Source: Fistularia commersonii (lineage: Eukaryota > Chordata > Actinopteri > Syngnathiformes > Fistulariidae). From it: a stretch of 64,000 nucleotides of DNA. Made by a program: the position numbers and the translations under genes. The notes below the pieces were generated by a model. The model made no database searches. It worked only from the letters and a program-made list of their open reading frames with translations, and was not told the origin of the DNA. Location of the stretch: contig JBBMNZ010000030.1 of assembly GCA_037954325.1 (NCBI GenBank), positions 2,917,501 to 2,981,500 of the forward strand. The letters run 5' to 3'. Each line of letters starts with the position of its first letter. Positions within the stretch are counted from its first letter, which is position 1. Shown here piece after piece: positions 12,650 through 23,699 of the stretch.

Positions 12650-13500
12650 AGACCTAAAAAAATAAATAAAATAAAATAAATAATAAAATAAAATAAATAT
12701 CATATATTTTATATGATAATATAATGTTATGTAATATACATTATATAGAATTTTGCAAATAAAGAGCGAGACGCATGGTGGTTGTGCACCATCATTAAAA
12801 ATTAAAAAAAAAAATGTGCGAAACAGGTTCCAGAAGAGCTGAAAAATACACATGAAAAATATATAAAATAAAATAAAATAAAATGAATTCAATAATAAAG
12901 TAGAATGAAATAAAATAAATATCATATTTATTATATATAGTATTTTGCATATATAGAGGGAGATGCATGGTGGTCGTGCACCGTAATTGAAAAAAAAAAC
13001 CGCGAAACACGTTCCTGACAGCTAAAAAATACACATAAAAAATAAAATAAAATAAAATAGAATCAATAATAAAGTAGAATGAAATAAAATAAATATCATA
13101 TATGTTATATATAGTATTTTGCATATAATGAGCTAGATGCATGGTGGTTGTGCCCTGTAGTTAAAAATTTAAAAAATTAAATGTGCAAAACAGGTTCCAG
13201 ACAAGCTAAAAAACAAACTTAAAAAAAAGAATTAAATAAGATAAAATCAATAATAAAGTAGAATGAAATAAAATAAATATTAAATGTATTATATATAGTA
13301 TATTGGAAATAAAGAGCGAGATGCATGGTGGTTGTGCACCGTAATTGAAAAAAAAAAAAAAGACTGCGAAACAGGTGCCAGACAAGATAAAAAATACGCA
13401 TGAAAAAATAAATAGATAAAATAAATATCATATATATTATATATAGTATTTTGTATATAAAGAGCGAAACGCATGGTGCTTGTGCGCCGTAATTAAAAAT
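12650..13500 (+). repeat. AT-rich satellite, five units of ~150-190 bp
   Basis: The marker GCATGGTGGTTGTGCACC (with variants) occurs at 12773, 12965, 13139, 13323 and 13471, so units are 192, 174, 184 and 148 bp. Each unit also carries AAATAAATATCATATATNTT, AGTATTTTGCATATA, an A run and an AATAAAATAAAAT stretch. Units are diverged, so the array is not recent. Confidence 0.92.
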
Positions 13501-14140
13501 GCTACAAATCAGATCTGACCTTGCATAGCTGATATTTAAATGCAAAAAAAAAAAAGCAACAGTAAAATCAGAGTGGAACCTTCCAGATCGCCATGTTTCA
13601 CCAGGATCGGCTCAGGACGGCTCGCTATGTCACATGTAAAAAAAAAACCGTGTGAAAAAGGCTGCTGGAGTGGACCCCTTCACGCACGTTACCGTGCACG
13701 GCGAAGCCTCAGCTGCATTAACGGGAGGGAAATGACATTTGAAGAGCGAGGCCGTTTTTTTTTAGCATATCGACACCGGCCGCCGCCGCTGGGATAATTG
13801 GACTTCCTGGCGAAGAGCGGCTCGGCGGCTCCTTGGGCGCCGCGTCGGAGGTGATGGCGCTCAGCGTGCGAGCCGGACTCGAGCCTCCTTCCTCGCCGGG
13901 GCGTTCGCCATGCATGAGGAGTCGTGATGCGTTCACTGACCAGAGACGAATAAAGCACGGGTCACTTGCGGAGATCACAAAAACAACACGTTCATCCGGC
14001 GGCTTCTCCGCTCCTGCAGCCGCACGCCATCACTCTTTGGTTAGCATGGCTGCACAGGAGCGCAGGGTGCGGCGGTTAGCGCTGAAGGTCTCCACGCTCT
14101 ACACGTGTGTGTATCAGATCATGTACAGGTACAGAAAATG
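13501..14140. other. Unassigned DNA
   Basis: GC-mixed sequence with a short A run; no gene or known repeat recognised. Confidence 0.4.
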
Positions 14141-14149
14141 AATAAATGA

Positions 14150-14447
14150 ATAAGATAAACTTTATTGATCCCCATAGGGGAAATTCATTTCACAACACTT
14201 ATTGTGTCAAAAATGAATATGAATATTACAAACCTACTAGCAGTACCTTTTGCTCGCTCTAAGCGATCTCAGGCAAAACTGTTCTCAGTTCTACAACCTC
14301 AGCGGTGGAACAAACTTCCGGAGGCAACAAGACTAGCATCATCTCTCTCAACCTTCAAGAAACAGATAAAAACTTTTCTCTTTCAGGACTTTTTACTGCG
14401 CTGATGCTTGAGCTGCCCCAGATCAGGTTAGGCACCAAGTTAGGCTA

Positions 14448-14482
<35 letters not shown>

Positions 14483-14820
14483 TCTTTGTCAAAAAAAAAA
14501 AAAACAACTCACTAACCCAAGCTTACTGTTCTGTATATTTCCTGTGCATCTTGTATTTGCAAGTGTTATTTGTAGTCCTTATGTCCTCTATTGTAAGTCG
14601 CTTTAGATAAAAGCGTCTGCCAAATGTAATGTAATGAATATAAATAGAGAGACAGAAAATAGCAAACTGACGCAGTTTAAATAGAGTGACAATAGCGATG
14701 GTGAGATTATAATAAACAAAAATACAGGATGCATGTGGGGTAAATAAGACAGCAGAGTTTGGGCGTGACGTGAACGGGGTGAGGTCGTGAGGTACGAGAA
14801 GCGGCCGCCGGCGTCTTTCC
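14150..14820 (+). mobile_element. ACTTTATTGATCCCC-family repeat interrupted by a LINE tail
   Basis: It begins GATAAACTTTATTGATCCCC at about 14153 and, after the nested insertion, continues with AATATAAATAGAGAGACAG through GGGCGTGACGTGAACGGGGT. The copy at 41548-42015 has the same blocks without interruption (CTTTATTGATCCCC, AATATAAATAGAAAGGCAG, GGGCATGATGTGAATGAGGT). The family is common in teleosts, probably the antisense 3' part of a non-LTR element. Confidence 0.75.
14225..14638 (+). mobile_element. Nested non-LTR retrotransposon 3' end (L2/CR1-like)
   Basis: The frame at about 14225-14404 ends in RWNKLPEATRLASSLSTFKK plus a short tail, the C-terminus typical of fish L2/CR1-like ORF2. The 3'UTR holds a GT repeat (14452-14480) and the well-known tail TAAGTCGCTTTAGATAAAAG with CGTCTGCCAAATG and a short AATGT repeat. 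It interrupts the host repeat at an AATATGAATAT target, with AATATAAATAG resuming after it. It is 5'-truncated and dead. Confidence 0.85.
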
Positions 14821-15884
14821 CCTCGTCGCACGGTTCCCGACGAAGCTTTCGTTTCCTCGGAGACCCGAACCCCGGCTCTTTTCTGTTCTGGACTCGTAGT
14901 GTGTTTCCGTAGTGTGAGAGGCGACCCGCTAATGGGGGCGTCTCACGAGCGGCGGCGTGGCGGCGGGAGCCAAGTGCCGCGTGCTAGCGAACAGGTGAGC
15001 TATGATTAGGGTCCGTAACCATGGCGATGTCGAGAACAAGCGGGGTGTTGACGCAAGATACCCCCACCCTCCGGAGGGTGTTTATTCCTCACCCGGGAGG
15101 CCGGAAACGCTCGTTTATGCAAAACGCACGCCAAATCACCCGACGTGACGCCGCGTTACTCCGGGCTGCGCTCCAGCCGGGAGGCGTCTCACGCTCTTAA
15201 ATGTTTGGATGTGAACATTTTGCGTGCGACGGCGAGCCGTCACTCACCGCCGACCGAGCAGAGGAGTGACAGCTTTATTCCGGCCGTGGCCGGACTCCAG
15301 CCGGGCCTATTAGCGTCTACGCGGAGGCGGCGGGTTTTCCGCCGCGGGCCGAGCCGGCGTTTCTCCTCCCGGGAGGAAGGTGGAGCAGGATACATGAGCG
15401 GACACGAGTTTCTGTCTCTGTAAGACGAGGACGGAGACGAGTTACCTGACAGGCGGAGCCCCCTCCTCCTCCTCCTCCTCCTCCTCGCCGCCGCCGCCGC
15501 CGCCGCCGCCCGATGGCAGGCTCACGGCCCGCGGGGACGCGTTCGGTGCAGAAGCGTCATTACACGAAGCTGTTTTTTTTTTTTTTTTTTTTCCCCCCGC
15601 GCCGAGTGCTTGGATATCATCCAACATCTTTCCGGTGAGAAATCCTTTGTTTGTTCTGATAATTGAATATTTGAAGGTTCAGTTTAATCCTGTAAACCCT
15701 GTAATGTCACCAGATCTGCAGATATAAAAACCAAACCCGGCGCTTTGGGTGTTTTCAGACGCTAAAACCCGACTTCGCTCGTTGCCGTCGGCATTTTAAA
15801 GACCGCCGATCGATCGTTTTTATCGATCGAATCCTTCAGATTAATCCACTCATTCTTCCTCTCAGGCTCGGGGGGGGGGGGCGT

Positions 15885-15996
15885 ACAACATTCACCCTCT
15901 CATCCACAAATCCGGGTGAACCTCCCGCGTGTTTTTGGACTGTTAGAGGAACCTGGAGGAACCCCACGCAGCCACAAGGAGAACATGGAGGTCCTA
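15885..15996 (-). mobile_element. SINE fragment, antisense
   Basis: Reverse-complemented, it reads GGACCTCCATGTTCTCCTTG, TGCGTGGGGTTCCTCCAGG, AACAGTCCAAAAACACGCGG and then a GGATGAGAGGGTGAATG block. These are the middle blocks of the teleost tRNA-SINE family found elsewhere in the window. Confidence 0.7.
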
Positions 15997-17409
15997 AAAA
16001 AAAAAAAAAAGCGCCAACCTTCCATCTGATTCTCTTGGATCCTTTCAGAGCGGCGCTTTAAGAAATTTATCCACGCGTTTGTTTTGCGCAGTAAACACCA
16101 TCCGCTTTCCAAATGCGCTCGTCGTCATGGATACACCATCATGCCAGAACTGGTGATGGAGTTTTTTTTTTTGTCCGATCACCTGCAACGTCTGAAGCCA
16201 CGCGCACGTCAGAAGACATCCAAGGACTAGTTTTCAGAGTTTTAAGTCTCAGACTGAGATTTTACAATCCAACAACTCTTTACAACACTACAACTAGATT
16301 CCTTCTGTGATGTTTTTGCAGAGTCTCCGCTCTTTCAGTTCGTCACTTGTCCTTCTCCGCCGGTCGGAGAGTCGAGGTGAATGTTTGTCCGCCAGGTTTC
16401 CGGTTTTGTCGTCGCTCATCTACCGTTTACGTCGCCGTAAAGACCGAGAGACTTGCGAAGCTCGAGACTCTGAGATATTTGAATTTCCGTCGGACCACGT
16501 CTTGTCCTTCTCGATGGAGACGACGGGAGCACGCGACAACTTTAGTTCAGTTTTTATCCTCCGACCGTCTTAAACCTCTTCCAAAGTACGAGACGTTCGC
16601 GTCGGTCGCAGATCCCCAAACTTTTCTTTGAAATCCCTTCTTCTCCTTCCCTTCGGAAACATTTCGTGTTGATTTACTTTCACTACTGGTCGGCTTGTGA
16701 TGATCGCAGGGTGACTTGCTCAGCTGGATTTAAAATAAACTTCATATTTAATGACTTGCTCATGCAGGACACCGAGGAAGGGGGGATACCCCGTCTTTTT
16801 TTTTTTTTTTTCTTTTGTCAATTCAAATCATCCCCATTGTCACATAATCCAATTTTTTGGAGCGGGAATGTAATATTGGTATTAGCCCGCTCCGTCGGCG
16901 CGTAATCTGCATCTCCATTAGTGTGAGAGTAACGCCGGATCCTCTGTCTCCTGCAGAAGGTTTCATTTTTCCGCCGCTGTTTGTCAGGCCGAGGAGGGGA
17001 GACGTTAACCCGTAATAAAGGCGGGAAGGGGGGTGGTTTCTAAAAGGATGGGTGGGTTGCAGTCAACAGGCACGCCGCCCGCAACATCAAGAAGGTCCCA
17101 GGAGGGAAGGGAGTCGGCTCGGCGGAGGCCTGCGGGGACGGCCAGAATATATTACTGTCATCGGCGGCGCCGCTCCCCGGACGCACCGGGCCGGGGAGAG
17201 GCAACGGCGAGAGCAAGGGAGAACGTAAAACACCGACACGACGCCTGGAAGCAGCGACACGGTGTTCGCCGCCGTCAGAGCGGTCCGTTCATGAGATCGT
17301 AGAATTGAAAGAAGAAGCGTCGAATCGCGTCTCCTCGCTTCGAGCCGGACCGCCACTTCTCCGAGGCCTGGCGGGCGAACGCTTGGACGAGAGGGTCGAT
17401 ATCGATCCC

Positions 17410-17412
<3 letters not shown>

Positions 17413-17447
<35 letters not shown>
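17413..17447 (+). repeat. (AC)n microsatellite
   Basis: Perfect run. Confidence 0.97.
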
Positions 17448-17450
<3 letters not shown>

Positions 17451-18399
17451 GAGAGAAGCTAACGGCTACTTCTGTCGGGAATCCGCTGTTTGTTGATCGA
17501 GTTCGTGAATACCGAGACTTCCTTGACAACAAGTTGCGTCCTATAAGATATTGATGAAGATACTCACTAATGCGATGCATTTAATGTCTGCAGGTTTGCA
17601 CGGGAAGCTGTAGTTTTGTGCAGCTAGCCTCCTCCCCCCCCCCAACCCCCCCCCCCCCCCCCCCCGGCCGAACAGCGGTTTTTAATTTACAGCGCATTGT
17701 TAAACTCCATCTATCGGTCCGGCCGCCGCCGCAGAAAGCAGCCCCGCCTCTGGAGACGGCGGCGCTTTCCAGGAGCGCGTCCTTTGTGTTACGACTCTCT
17801 GCAGGTAGCGGAGATACGCTAGCCTATATATATAATTTTATTAGCCAGCCGTTCTTAAAAACCCGGGGAGATGAAAGAGCCGGGGCTGCTGACACCGTCG
17901 CGCGTCCTTGTGCGGCTATTATTAACGGCAGAAAAATGAATATAGAACTTGAGATGAATGGGATTAGTGTCTTAACGCTGCTCTTTTCAAACATTAGCTG
18001 GATCTGACAGTCCCTGCCCTCGCCGGGTTATTAAATTGCCCATTGAGGACATCAATCTCTTTTGATAATTACCAGCTGCCGGAGAGGATCCTCTTTTTTT
18101 TTTTATTTAACAATTGCATTTCTAAAACAGTTCTAGCGCCGAGACGTATTTCTCGGCCGCCCGTGCCTCCCTCTATCTGGCCCAGTTTTTCCGCTGCCGG
18201 CTCCTCGCAGATCTAAAAAAATAAAATAAAAAAAAAAAAGTCCTAGGACAGCGAGGGGATGGTGGGGGGGGGGGGTGTGTGGATGGGGGCGAAGGGTTTA
18301 GAGCAATTCTAAATCTCGGAGTGTCTAAAAGAGCCGGCTGCACCGGGAGGAAGACTGAAAAATGAGGGCTAAAATAAAGGGGAAGATGTAGAGGTGTGT

Positions 18400-18401
<2 letters not shown>

Positions 18402-18430
<29 letters not shown>
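18402..18430 (+). repeat. (GT)n microsatellite
   Basis: Perfect run. Confidence 0.97.
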
Positions 18431-18432
<2 letters not shown>

Positions 18433-18714
18433 GTTTGTCTGGAAGTGACGATGAGGGGGGAGGGGCAGTTGAGCTGCAACGCTGTTTCAATTAAGCCTGC
18501 AAGGGTGAAGCTGAGGATTTTGGATTTAACGTCGCAGAGAGCCGACTGAGGAGGGCCTGTCGATCGATCCAATCAGGAAGTCGGGTCACATGATTCCGCA
18601 GCCCCGCCCCTTTCGGCGTCGGTGACCTTCCGAGGTCACGGGCGATTATTCCAGGGGTGTCGAACTCTTCTCAAGTGTGTCAGACGGGTAAAATCTTGCA
18701 TAATAACAGTTTAA

Positions 18715-18990
18715 GGATTTAATTTCCATCCACTCACTGGGACCCCGTAGGTGTTACTACTGCACTTTTACGACTGCTAGTCACCGCTTTTGCACATTTA
18801 TACTATTCATACTGTTTATATATCGTCAACATATTACTTAGGTGCAACTTGTTAAACAAGCCCTATCTGATTATATATATTGTTAACACTATTTATTGTT
18901 TATTTTACTATTTTTGCACTGTCCACTTTCTGCTGCGAGTGGTTGAAATTTCCCCGCTGTGGGACGATTCAAGGAATATTCACGCTCTTT
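18715..18990 (+). mobile_element. LINE 3' end remnant (sense)
   Basis: TGCACTTTTACGACTGCTAG, TTGCACATTTATACTATTC, TTACTTAGGTGCAACTTGT, GCACTGTCCACTTTCTGCTG and AAATTTCCCCGCTGTGGGAC occur in the order of a common teleost non-LTR 3'UTR, ending in a degenerate AAGGAATATT tail. Confidence 0.65.
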
Positions 18991-19281
18991 TCGTATGCGA
19001 GCTACTTCTAAAATGATTTGCCCACAACAAAAATGCAAAACATTCTTTCTACATTCAATGTATGTTGATATACACTGCATAACGGCATGAGCCAATATTT
19101 CGCTTTTTTTCGCTTTTGAAGTACCGTATTTTCCACACTATAAGGCGCATTGGATTATAAGGCGCACCTTCAATGAATGGCCTGTTTTAAAGCTGTTTTC
19201 ATATGTAGGGCGCACCGCATTATGAGGCGCATAGAATAAAACTACTGTAGTGGCTGGAGTTGCGTTATTTATCCACTAAAT

Positions 19282-19919
19282 CGGGGGTCGGCAACCCGCG
19301 GCTCTGTCATCTTTACACTGCGGCTCTGAGTTGCTTGGGAAGATAAATGATAAATACTTTATAGAAGTGTATTTCATTTGTGTTAATTCCTTGTTTTAAC
19401 TTTTAGTTCTAAGTTGGAAGATTATTGTGATCTTGAAACATTAAATAGAATTATATTTATTATTTTTCGCCGCTCAAAATAACGTCACACTCGCGTCAAA
19501 GTCCCGATTTGCAGATGCTGTGCGCAGAAGTTCAGGAGCAGAAGTCCCATAAACCAGGTAAAATAAATATTTATGAAGATATTTTGCAAATATTTATTTT
19601 TCATTGTTTACTGACACAGTGATTTTTTCCCAATTTATTTTTAAAATTCAGGTCAAGGCTCCGCCACACGCTCTGAAAGCCCAAAGCTCAAAATGAGTTC
19701 ATTACATAAATAAAATTTTACTTTCTCCATAATACTTTGTGAATTTCAGAAGCAACACACTACACACTTGTTTATACAAAGTGTGAAGGTAATAAAAAGC
19801 AATATTTACAGTGGTATCTTTATTTTAGACGTCAAAAAGTAATTGCGGCTCCCGGGGTTTTCTTTTCCAAGGAAACCGGGTCCGATGGCTCTTTGGGTGT
19901 TACGGGTTGCCGACCCCTG
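19282..19919. mobile_element. hAT-type nonautonomous element nested in the pogo element
   Basis: The ends CGGGGGTCGGCAACCCG and CGGGTTGCCGACCCCTG are inverted repeats of the common vertebrate hAT type (CAGGGGTCGGCAACC). Flanking 8-bp duplications CACTAAAT (19274-19281) and CGCTAAAT (19920-19927) match at 7 of 8. The ~638-bp interior has no long frame. Confidence 0.88.
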
Positions 19920-20181
19920 CGCTAAATGAAGCTGCGCTAAAGGGAAGATAAGTCTATCAAACTTCATTAATAGAATACAAACCAGCGTTCTGATGACTCC
20001 GTTCACTCCCAAAACAAGTTAGTGCATTCACAATAAGGTGCCGTAGCGGTAGCTCTTACCGGTATTTGCGCCGCTTTCGTTGAAAACAATGTTTTCAAAC
20101 TCCATTTGTCGCAGTTCAGAGCTTTTCCTAAAACGAAAGCACCAAGAAGGACCGCCTCTAAATTCATCGATGTTCATGTCG

Positions 20182-20604
20182 CTAGCTAGCGCTGTTGCGT
20201 TCATTGGAATAGTGGCTGTAGAGACGCTTGAATATTTGCTGCTCAGGTTTGACCTCCAACGGTGGCCATCTCGCTTCGTTTCCTCGACAACTCTGTTTAG
20301 TCTTCTTTACTCGGAGCAGGTCATCTTGTTGCTTCCTCCACTTCCGTACCATTGATTCATTAATGTTGAACTCTCTCGCCGCTGCTCTATTCCCGTGTTG
20401 TACTGCGTGACCGATTGCCTTGAGTTTGAACTCTTCGTCGTAAGTGTGTCTCTTGAAAGGCACCAATTTGTTGTCTTTATACACACACTGGAATTCACCT
20501 TTACCGTTTTTACCGCTGCTACTTCGGCGACGCCCCCTGACTACGGTAGCCATAATCAACCAATATTGATCCATATATAAGGCGCATCTGATTATAAGGC
20601 GCAC
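20182..20604 (-). pseudogene. Truncated pogo-type transposase, N-terminal HTH region
   Basis: The minus-strand frame has YDEEFKLKAIGHAVQHGN, then RAAAREFNINESMVRKWRKQ and GNEARWPPLE. This is the psq/CENP-B-type helix-turn-helix with the FKLKxxxxAxxxGNRAAAREF signature of pogo/Tigger transposases. Family transposases are several hundred residues long with a DDE domain; here the frame loses similarity soon after RWPPLE and stops, so the catalytic domain is absent. Confidence 0.85.
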
Positions 20605-20665
20605 TGTCGGTTTTTGAGAAAGTTAAAGGCTTTTAGAAGCGCCTTATGGTGCGGAAAATACGGTA

Positions 20666-21044
20666 TGTTGTGTGAAAAGTGACTGCTGTCCGGACAACCG
20701 GGGGTTTAGCTCCTTCACCTTTCTCTTCTTCGACTCGCTTTTCGCGTCGTATTTTCCACGAAGGGTCCAAAAATGCCTACTCCACATTACCCTTCTTTGG
20801 TATTGGGATGTAAGACCGACATTTTAGGCAAATGGAGAAAAAAAAGTCCTCCCCCCATTCCGTATGAAAGTGATACGTTTAGTCTTCTTACTTGGTCCAG
20901 CTCCCCGATTCGTTTTATACCCTTTCTTGAGTTTAAGAGAAAAAAAAACGAGGGCTAAAAACTGGAGGTAACTTGCTGACTAGCTTGTTTTTGCACGTGC
21001 AGTGACCTCAGCGTCAGTAAACATCAGATACCATCTGACCGGAC
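20666..21044. other. Unassigned, probably transposon-derived DNA
   Basis: No gene recognised. It lies between the pogo element and a hAT end and may be interior of the latter. Confidence 0.35.
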
Positions 21045-21158
21045 GGGACGGATGATAGGCTGACGTCTATGTTTTTTTAATATCGTGCGATCTACCGGTA
21101 TTTCCTCACAGTATCACCGATCGATCGATCGCGATTGACGAACTGAGCACCCCTGCTC
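21045..21158 (-). mobile_element. hAT-type element end (antisense)
   Basis: Reverse-complemented, it starts CAGGGGTGCTCAGTTCGTCA and continues ATCGCGATCGATC and CCGGTAGATCGC, matching the ends of another widespread vertebrate hAT family. The partner end was not located with confidence. Confidence 0.5.
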
Positions 21159-21224
21159 TATTCTAGTCTTCTCATCGAAAAATTGCAGCTCGTTTTTAAT
21201 ATAATATCCCATGAGTTCTTAAGT

Positions 21225-21290
21225 TGGTTCATTCATTCATTCATCCTGCACTCCGGGTCCCGGAGGGGGCGGAGCCTATCGCTGCTATTA
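21225..21290 (-). mobile_element. SINE 3' tail (antisense)
   Basis: Reverse-complemented, it reads GATAGGCTCCGCCCCCTCCG, GGACCCGGAGTGCAGGATG and then (GAAT)n, the 3' end of the window's SINE family. Confidence 0.65.
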
Positions 21291-21296
21291 GAATGA

Positions 21297-21570
21297 GAAC
21301 GAGAACAACTTTATTTATCCCGAATGAAATTGTTGTGCCAGTTTCAAGCAAAAACACAACAGTAATAGAAATAGTAGGAAGGAAGAAGAATAAGAAATAC
21401 AGTGAAATATAAATTGTGTTAACTGTTAACTGTTAACTACAAAGATTTGAACATTCCCTGCGGCTGAAGGGAAGAGGAATTAAAAAGTCTGATAGCCTCA
21501 GGTTGGAAAGACCTCCTGTGGCGTTCAGTGTTATGGTTAAAAGGCAGGACCGATCACACGGCCACATATT
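21297..21570 (+). mobile_element. AACTTTATTTATCCC-family repeat
   Basis: Begins GAACAACTTTATTTATCCCG and continues through ATTAAAAAGTCTGATAGCC and AAGACCTCCTGTGGCGTTC, blocks common to a teleost repeat family; relatives lie at 57272 and 57422. Confidence 0.65.
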
Positions 21571-21603
21571 GAAACATCCGAGAAGGGTTCGACTGGATCG
21601 ACC

Positions 21604-21644
21604 CCTCCTCCTCCTCCTCCTCCTCCTCCTCCTCCTCCTCCTCC
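21604..21644 (+). repeat. (CTC)13 microsatellite
   Basis: Perfect triplet run. Confidence 0.97.
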
Positions 21645-23427
21645 ACCCCTTGTGGACCAAAGGTCAACAACTCCGCTGTCACATTTAGTCCAAGGCGGGA
21701 TCTGCCTGCGTGAGATTCAAGCTCCACTGGCGTGGACGGGGCGAGAGGGCGACGGCGCCACATGAACGGAAAGGAACACGGCCGGGGCGACGGAGGATAA
21801 CCGGACAGGAAGGGCAGCCTCCGCCGCCGCGGCGTCCCTCTCATGCTCTCCTGCTCCACACCTCTGTTTCCTCCCTCCTTCCTCACCTCCTCCTGCTCTA
21901 TCGCTCCGCTGCTTCCGGCCGACGCTGTCTGTTCCCCTCTCTCGCTCTGTGATGGAGAGCTCGGTCGAGGGGGGCCACGAAGCGACACACACCTTCCACC
22001 TTCCTCCGCACACACACACTTTTGCGGAATCATTCCAGCCATCTGATTGGTCTGCGTCGCCGTCCCCGTCTTTTCGGAAAATGACGTCACGTTATAATCG
22101 GAGTTTTCTCGCGAACGGTCGGGTGATCGACAGCCAGGTTAAGCCCCGCCTCTCGGCAGATTGTAATGACGATACGCCGCGGCTGCCTTTGCTTCGGAGG
22201 AGGGAAACAAAACCGTAACGATTCAAATGATTTTCTGTGCTTCGGCTGGTGATCAGCAGTTTGATACGTGGAAGGCGTCGATCTCCACGTTACCCTCTTA
22301 GACTTATCCGCGTGTCGGATGTAGATTTGCACATTTTTGTACATTTGCGCGCACGTGCATCCCCTTCCTGTGTGTTGTTCCTACTTTCCCGTCAGCACTC
22401 CGCCGCACGCTTCGTTATCTCCTCACATTAAATGCGCCACTTCTCCGGGATCGGACCAATTAGTCTCAGTAATCTGGTCAATTTAGCCGTCCCGCGTCCT
22501 CCTCGGGGAGCTCCGGCTCCTGGAAGCCGCGCTAACGCGCTCCCATTCGATACCTCGGAGGCGGCGGCGCGGAGAAGGGGGGAGCGCGCCGAGTCCGGGG
22601 GCGGGTGGAGGGGCGGGTCTCGAGGGGGCGGCGGCTGTTGGCCGCTCGATAGCGTAATGGTGCATTACGGCTCAGAAAGCTCCCGCTTCGGCGCGGCTAG
22701 CTTTACCTGAGGTCAGGCAGGGTATCATTTAGCGTCTGCGCCGCGCCGCGCGGCCCTTCCTCCCGCCCGCTCTCCCGCGAGCATTAGCGTTTAATTGCAG
22801 GTGTAGTGGGCCGGGGGGGTGAGCAGGGGTCGCGAGTAATGCGAGGCGGCGAGGTTGCGGCCGTGTATCACCGCCACTCTTTTCTCCATTAGACCGGAGC
22901 CGATGTTGGGGTATTGATCCGAGAGCCTCGTTTCTATCCAAAGGGGCCGCGCAATTATCACAGTTATAATGAAGATTTTAAATCTGCGTTTGGATCAGGC
23001 GTGACCTCCGCATCGAGCCGGGCGGTCCAACGCCCCGCGTTCCTCCAACTGACCCCCCCCCACGCCGCCGCCGCCGCCGCCGCCGCCACTCCGCCTCATT
23101 ATTTGGTGACATCTGTGCGGCGAGTGTAACTTCAATCTGCTGTAATTAGCTCCAACCTATAATTAAGGCCCCTCTCGTGGCTGCTCCGCTATCTGATTGT
23201 TTTGCAGCCGTTCGTCGTGTTATTAACTTTGTCGGGAGTTTGAACAAAAAGAAAAAGGAAAGAAAAAAAAAAGGGATGTTGTTTCCCTGCTGATTATCCG
23301 TGCGGTGTTTACAGAAACTCCTGCACGCGCGTATGCTAATTTGTTAGCACGTTAGCACAACAGAAGGGGAATCTGGGGGAAACGCGAGCTCCTTCTTTTT
23401 TCGCCCGCTGCTATTTATGTTTTATGG
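21645..23427. other. GC-rich noncoding DNA with candidate conserved elements
   Basis: Includes a short SINE tail piece (GGTTAAGCCCCGCCTCTCGG at 22138) and (CCG)n at 23063-23088. AT-rich islands at 22880-23000 and 23090-23225 carry GCTGTAATTAGCTCC and GCGCAATTATCACAG motifs. No exon supported. Confidence 0.4.
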
Positions 23428-23665
23428 GTTCCCGCTTCACAGCAAGAGGGTCCCTGATTGGTTCCCACTGGGGGAGCTTTCTTTGGAGTCTCCAAAAACA
23501 TACAGGAGGTTCTCTGGAGACCCTAAATTGTCCAGATGTTTGAATGCTTGTATGTCTCCATATGTGGCCCTCTGATTGGCTGGAGAGCCCCGCCTCTCGC
23601 CCAATGACAGGCTGGCTCCGGGATAAGTGGTATAGATTTTGCATGAATGAATGAATGAATGAATA
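23428..23665 (+). mobile_element. tRNA-derived SINE, near complete body
   Basis: Blocks in order: CTTCACAGCAAGAGGGTCCC, TCCAAAAACATACAGGAGG, GACCCTAAATTGTCCAG, TGTCTCCATATGTGGCCCTC, CCCCGCCTCTCGCCCAATGA, CAGGCTGG, GGATAAGTGGTATAGA and a (GAAT)n tail. This is the best-kept copy in the window and serves as reference for the others. Confidence 0.8.
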
Positions 23666-23699
23666 AAAAAGTCATTGTACTTTTCAAGGGTGTTTAAGG

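Larger units (their letters stand above)
14840..18640. other. Noncoding DNA with candidate conserved elements
   Basis: Holds CTC/CCG (15466-15510), T (15571-15591), CA (17413-17447), C-rich (17633-17666) and GT (18402-18430) repeats and an antisense SINE piece (15885-15996). A strong AT-rich, TAATTA-type island lies at 17815-18085. No exon is supported. Confidence 0.4.
19122..20665. mobile_element. pogo/Tigger-like DNA transposon (nonautonomous remnant)
   Basis: Inverted ends TA-CCGTATTTTCC (19122) and GGAAAATACGG-TA (ending 20665) with TA target duplication. Subterminal CTATAAGGCGCA-type repeats (TATAAGGCGCAC) occur several times at both ends. The minus strand inside encodes the N-terminal part of a pogo-type transposase. 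The element was later split by a hAT insertion (19282-19919). The remaining ~0.9 kb is too short for a full transposase gene. Confidence 0.9.

Noticed and set aside
17275..17412. Minus-strand frame DPLVQAFARQASEKW, with a weak relative at 42195-42240
   Set aside because: The two share only about 20 bp (ACCCTCTCGTCCAAGCG-like), no domain is recognised and no acceptor precedes it; more likely an old repeat.
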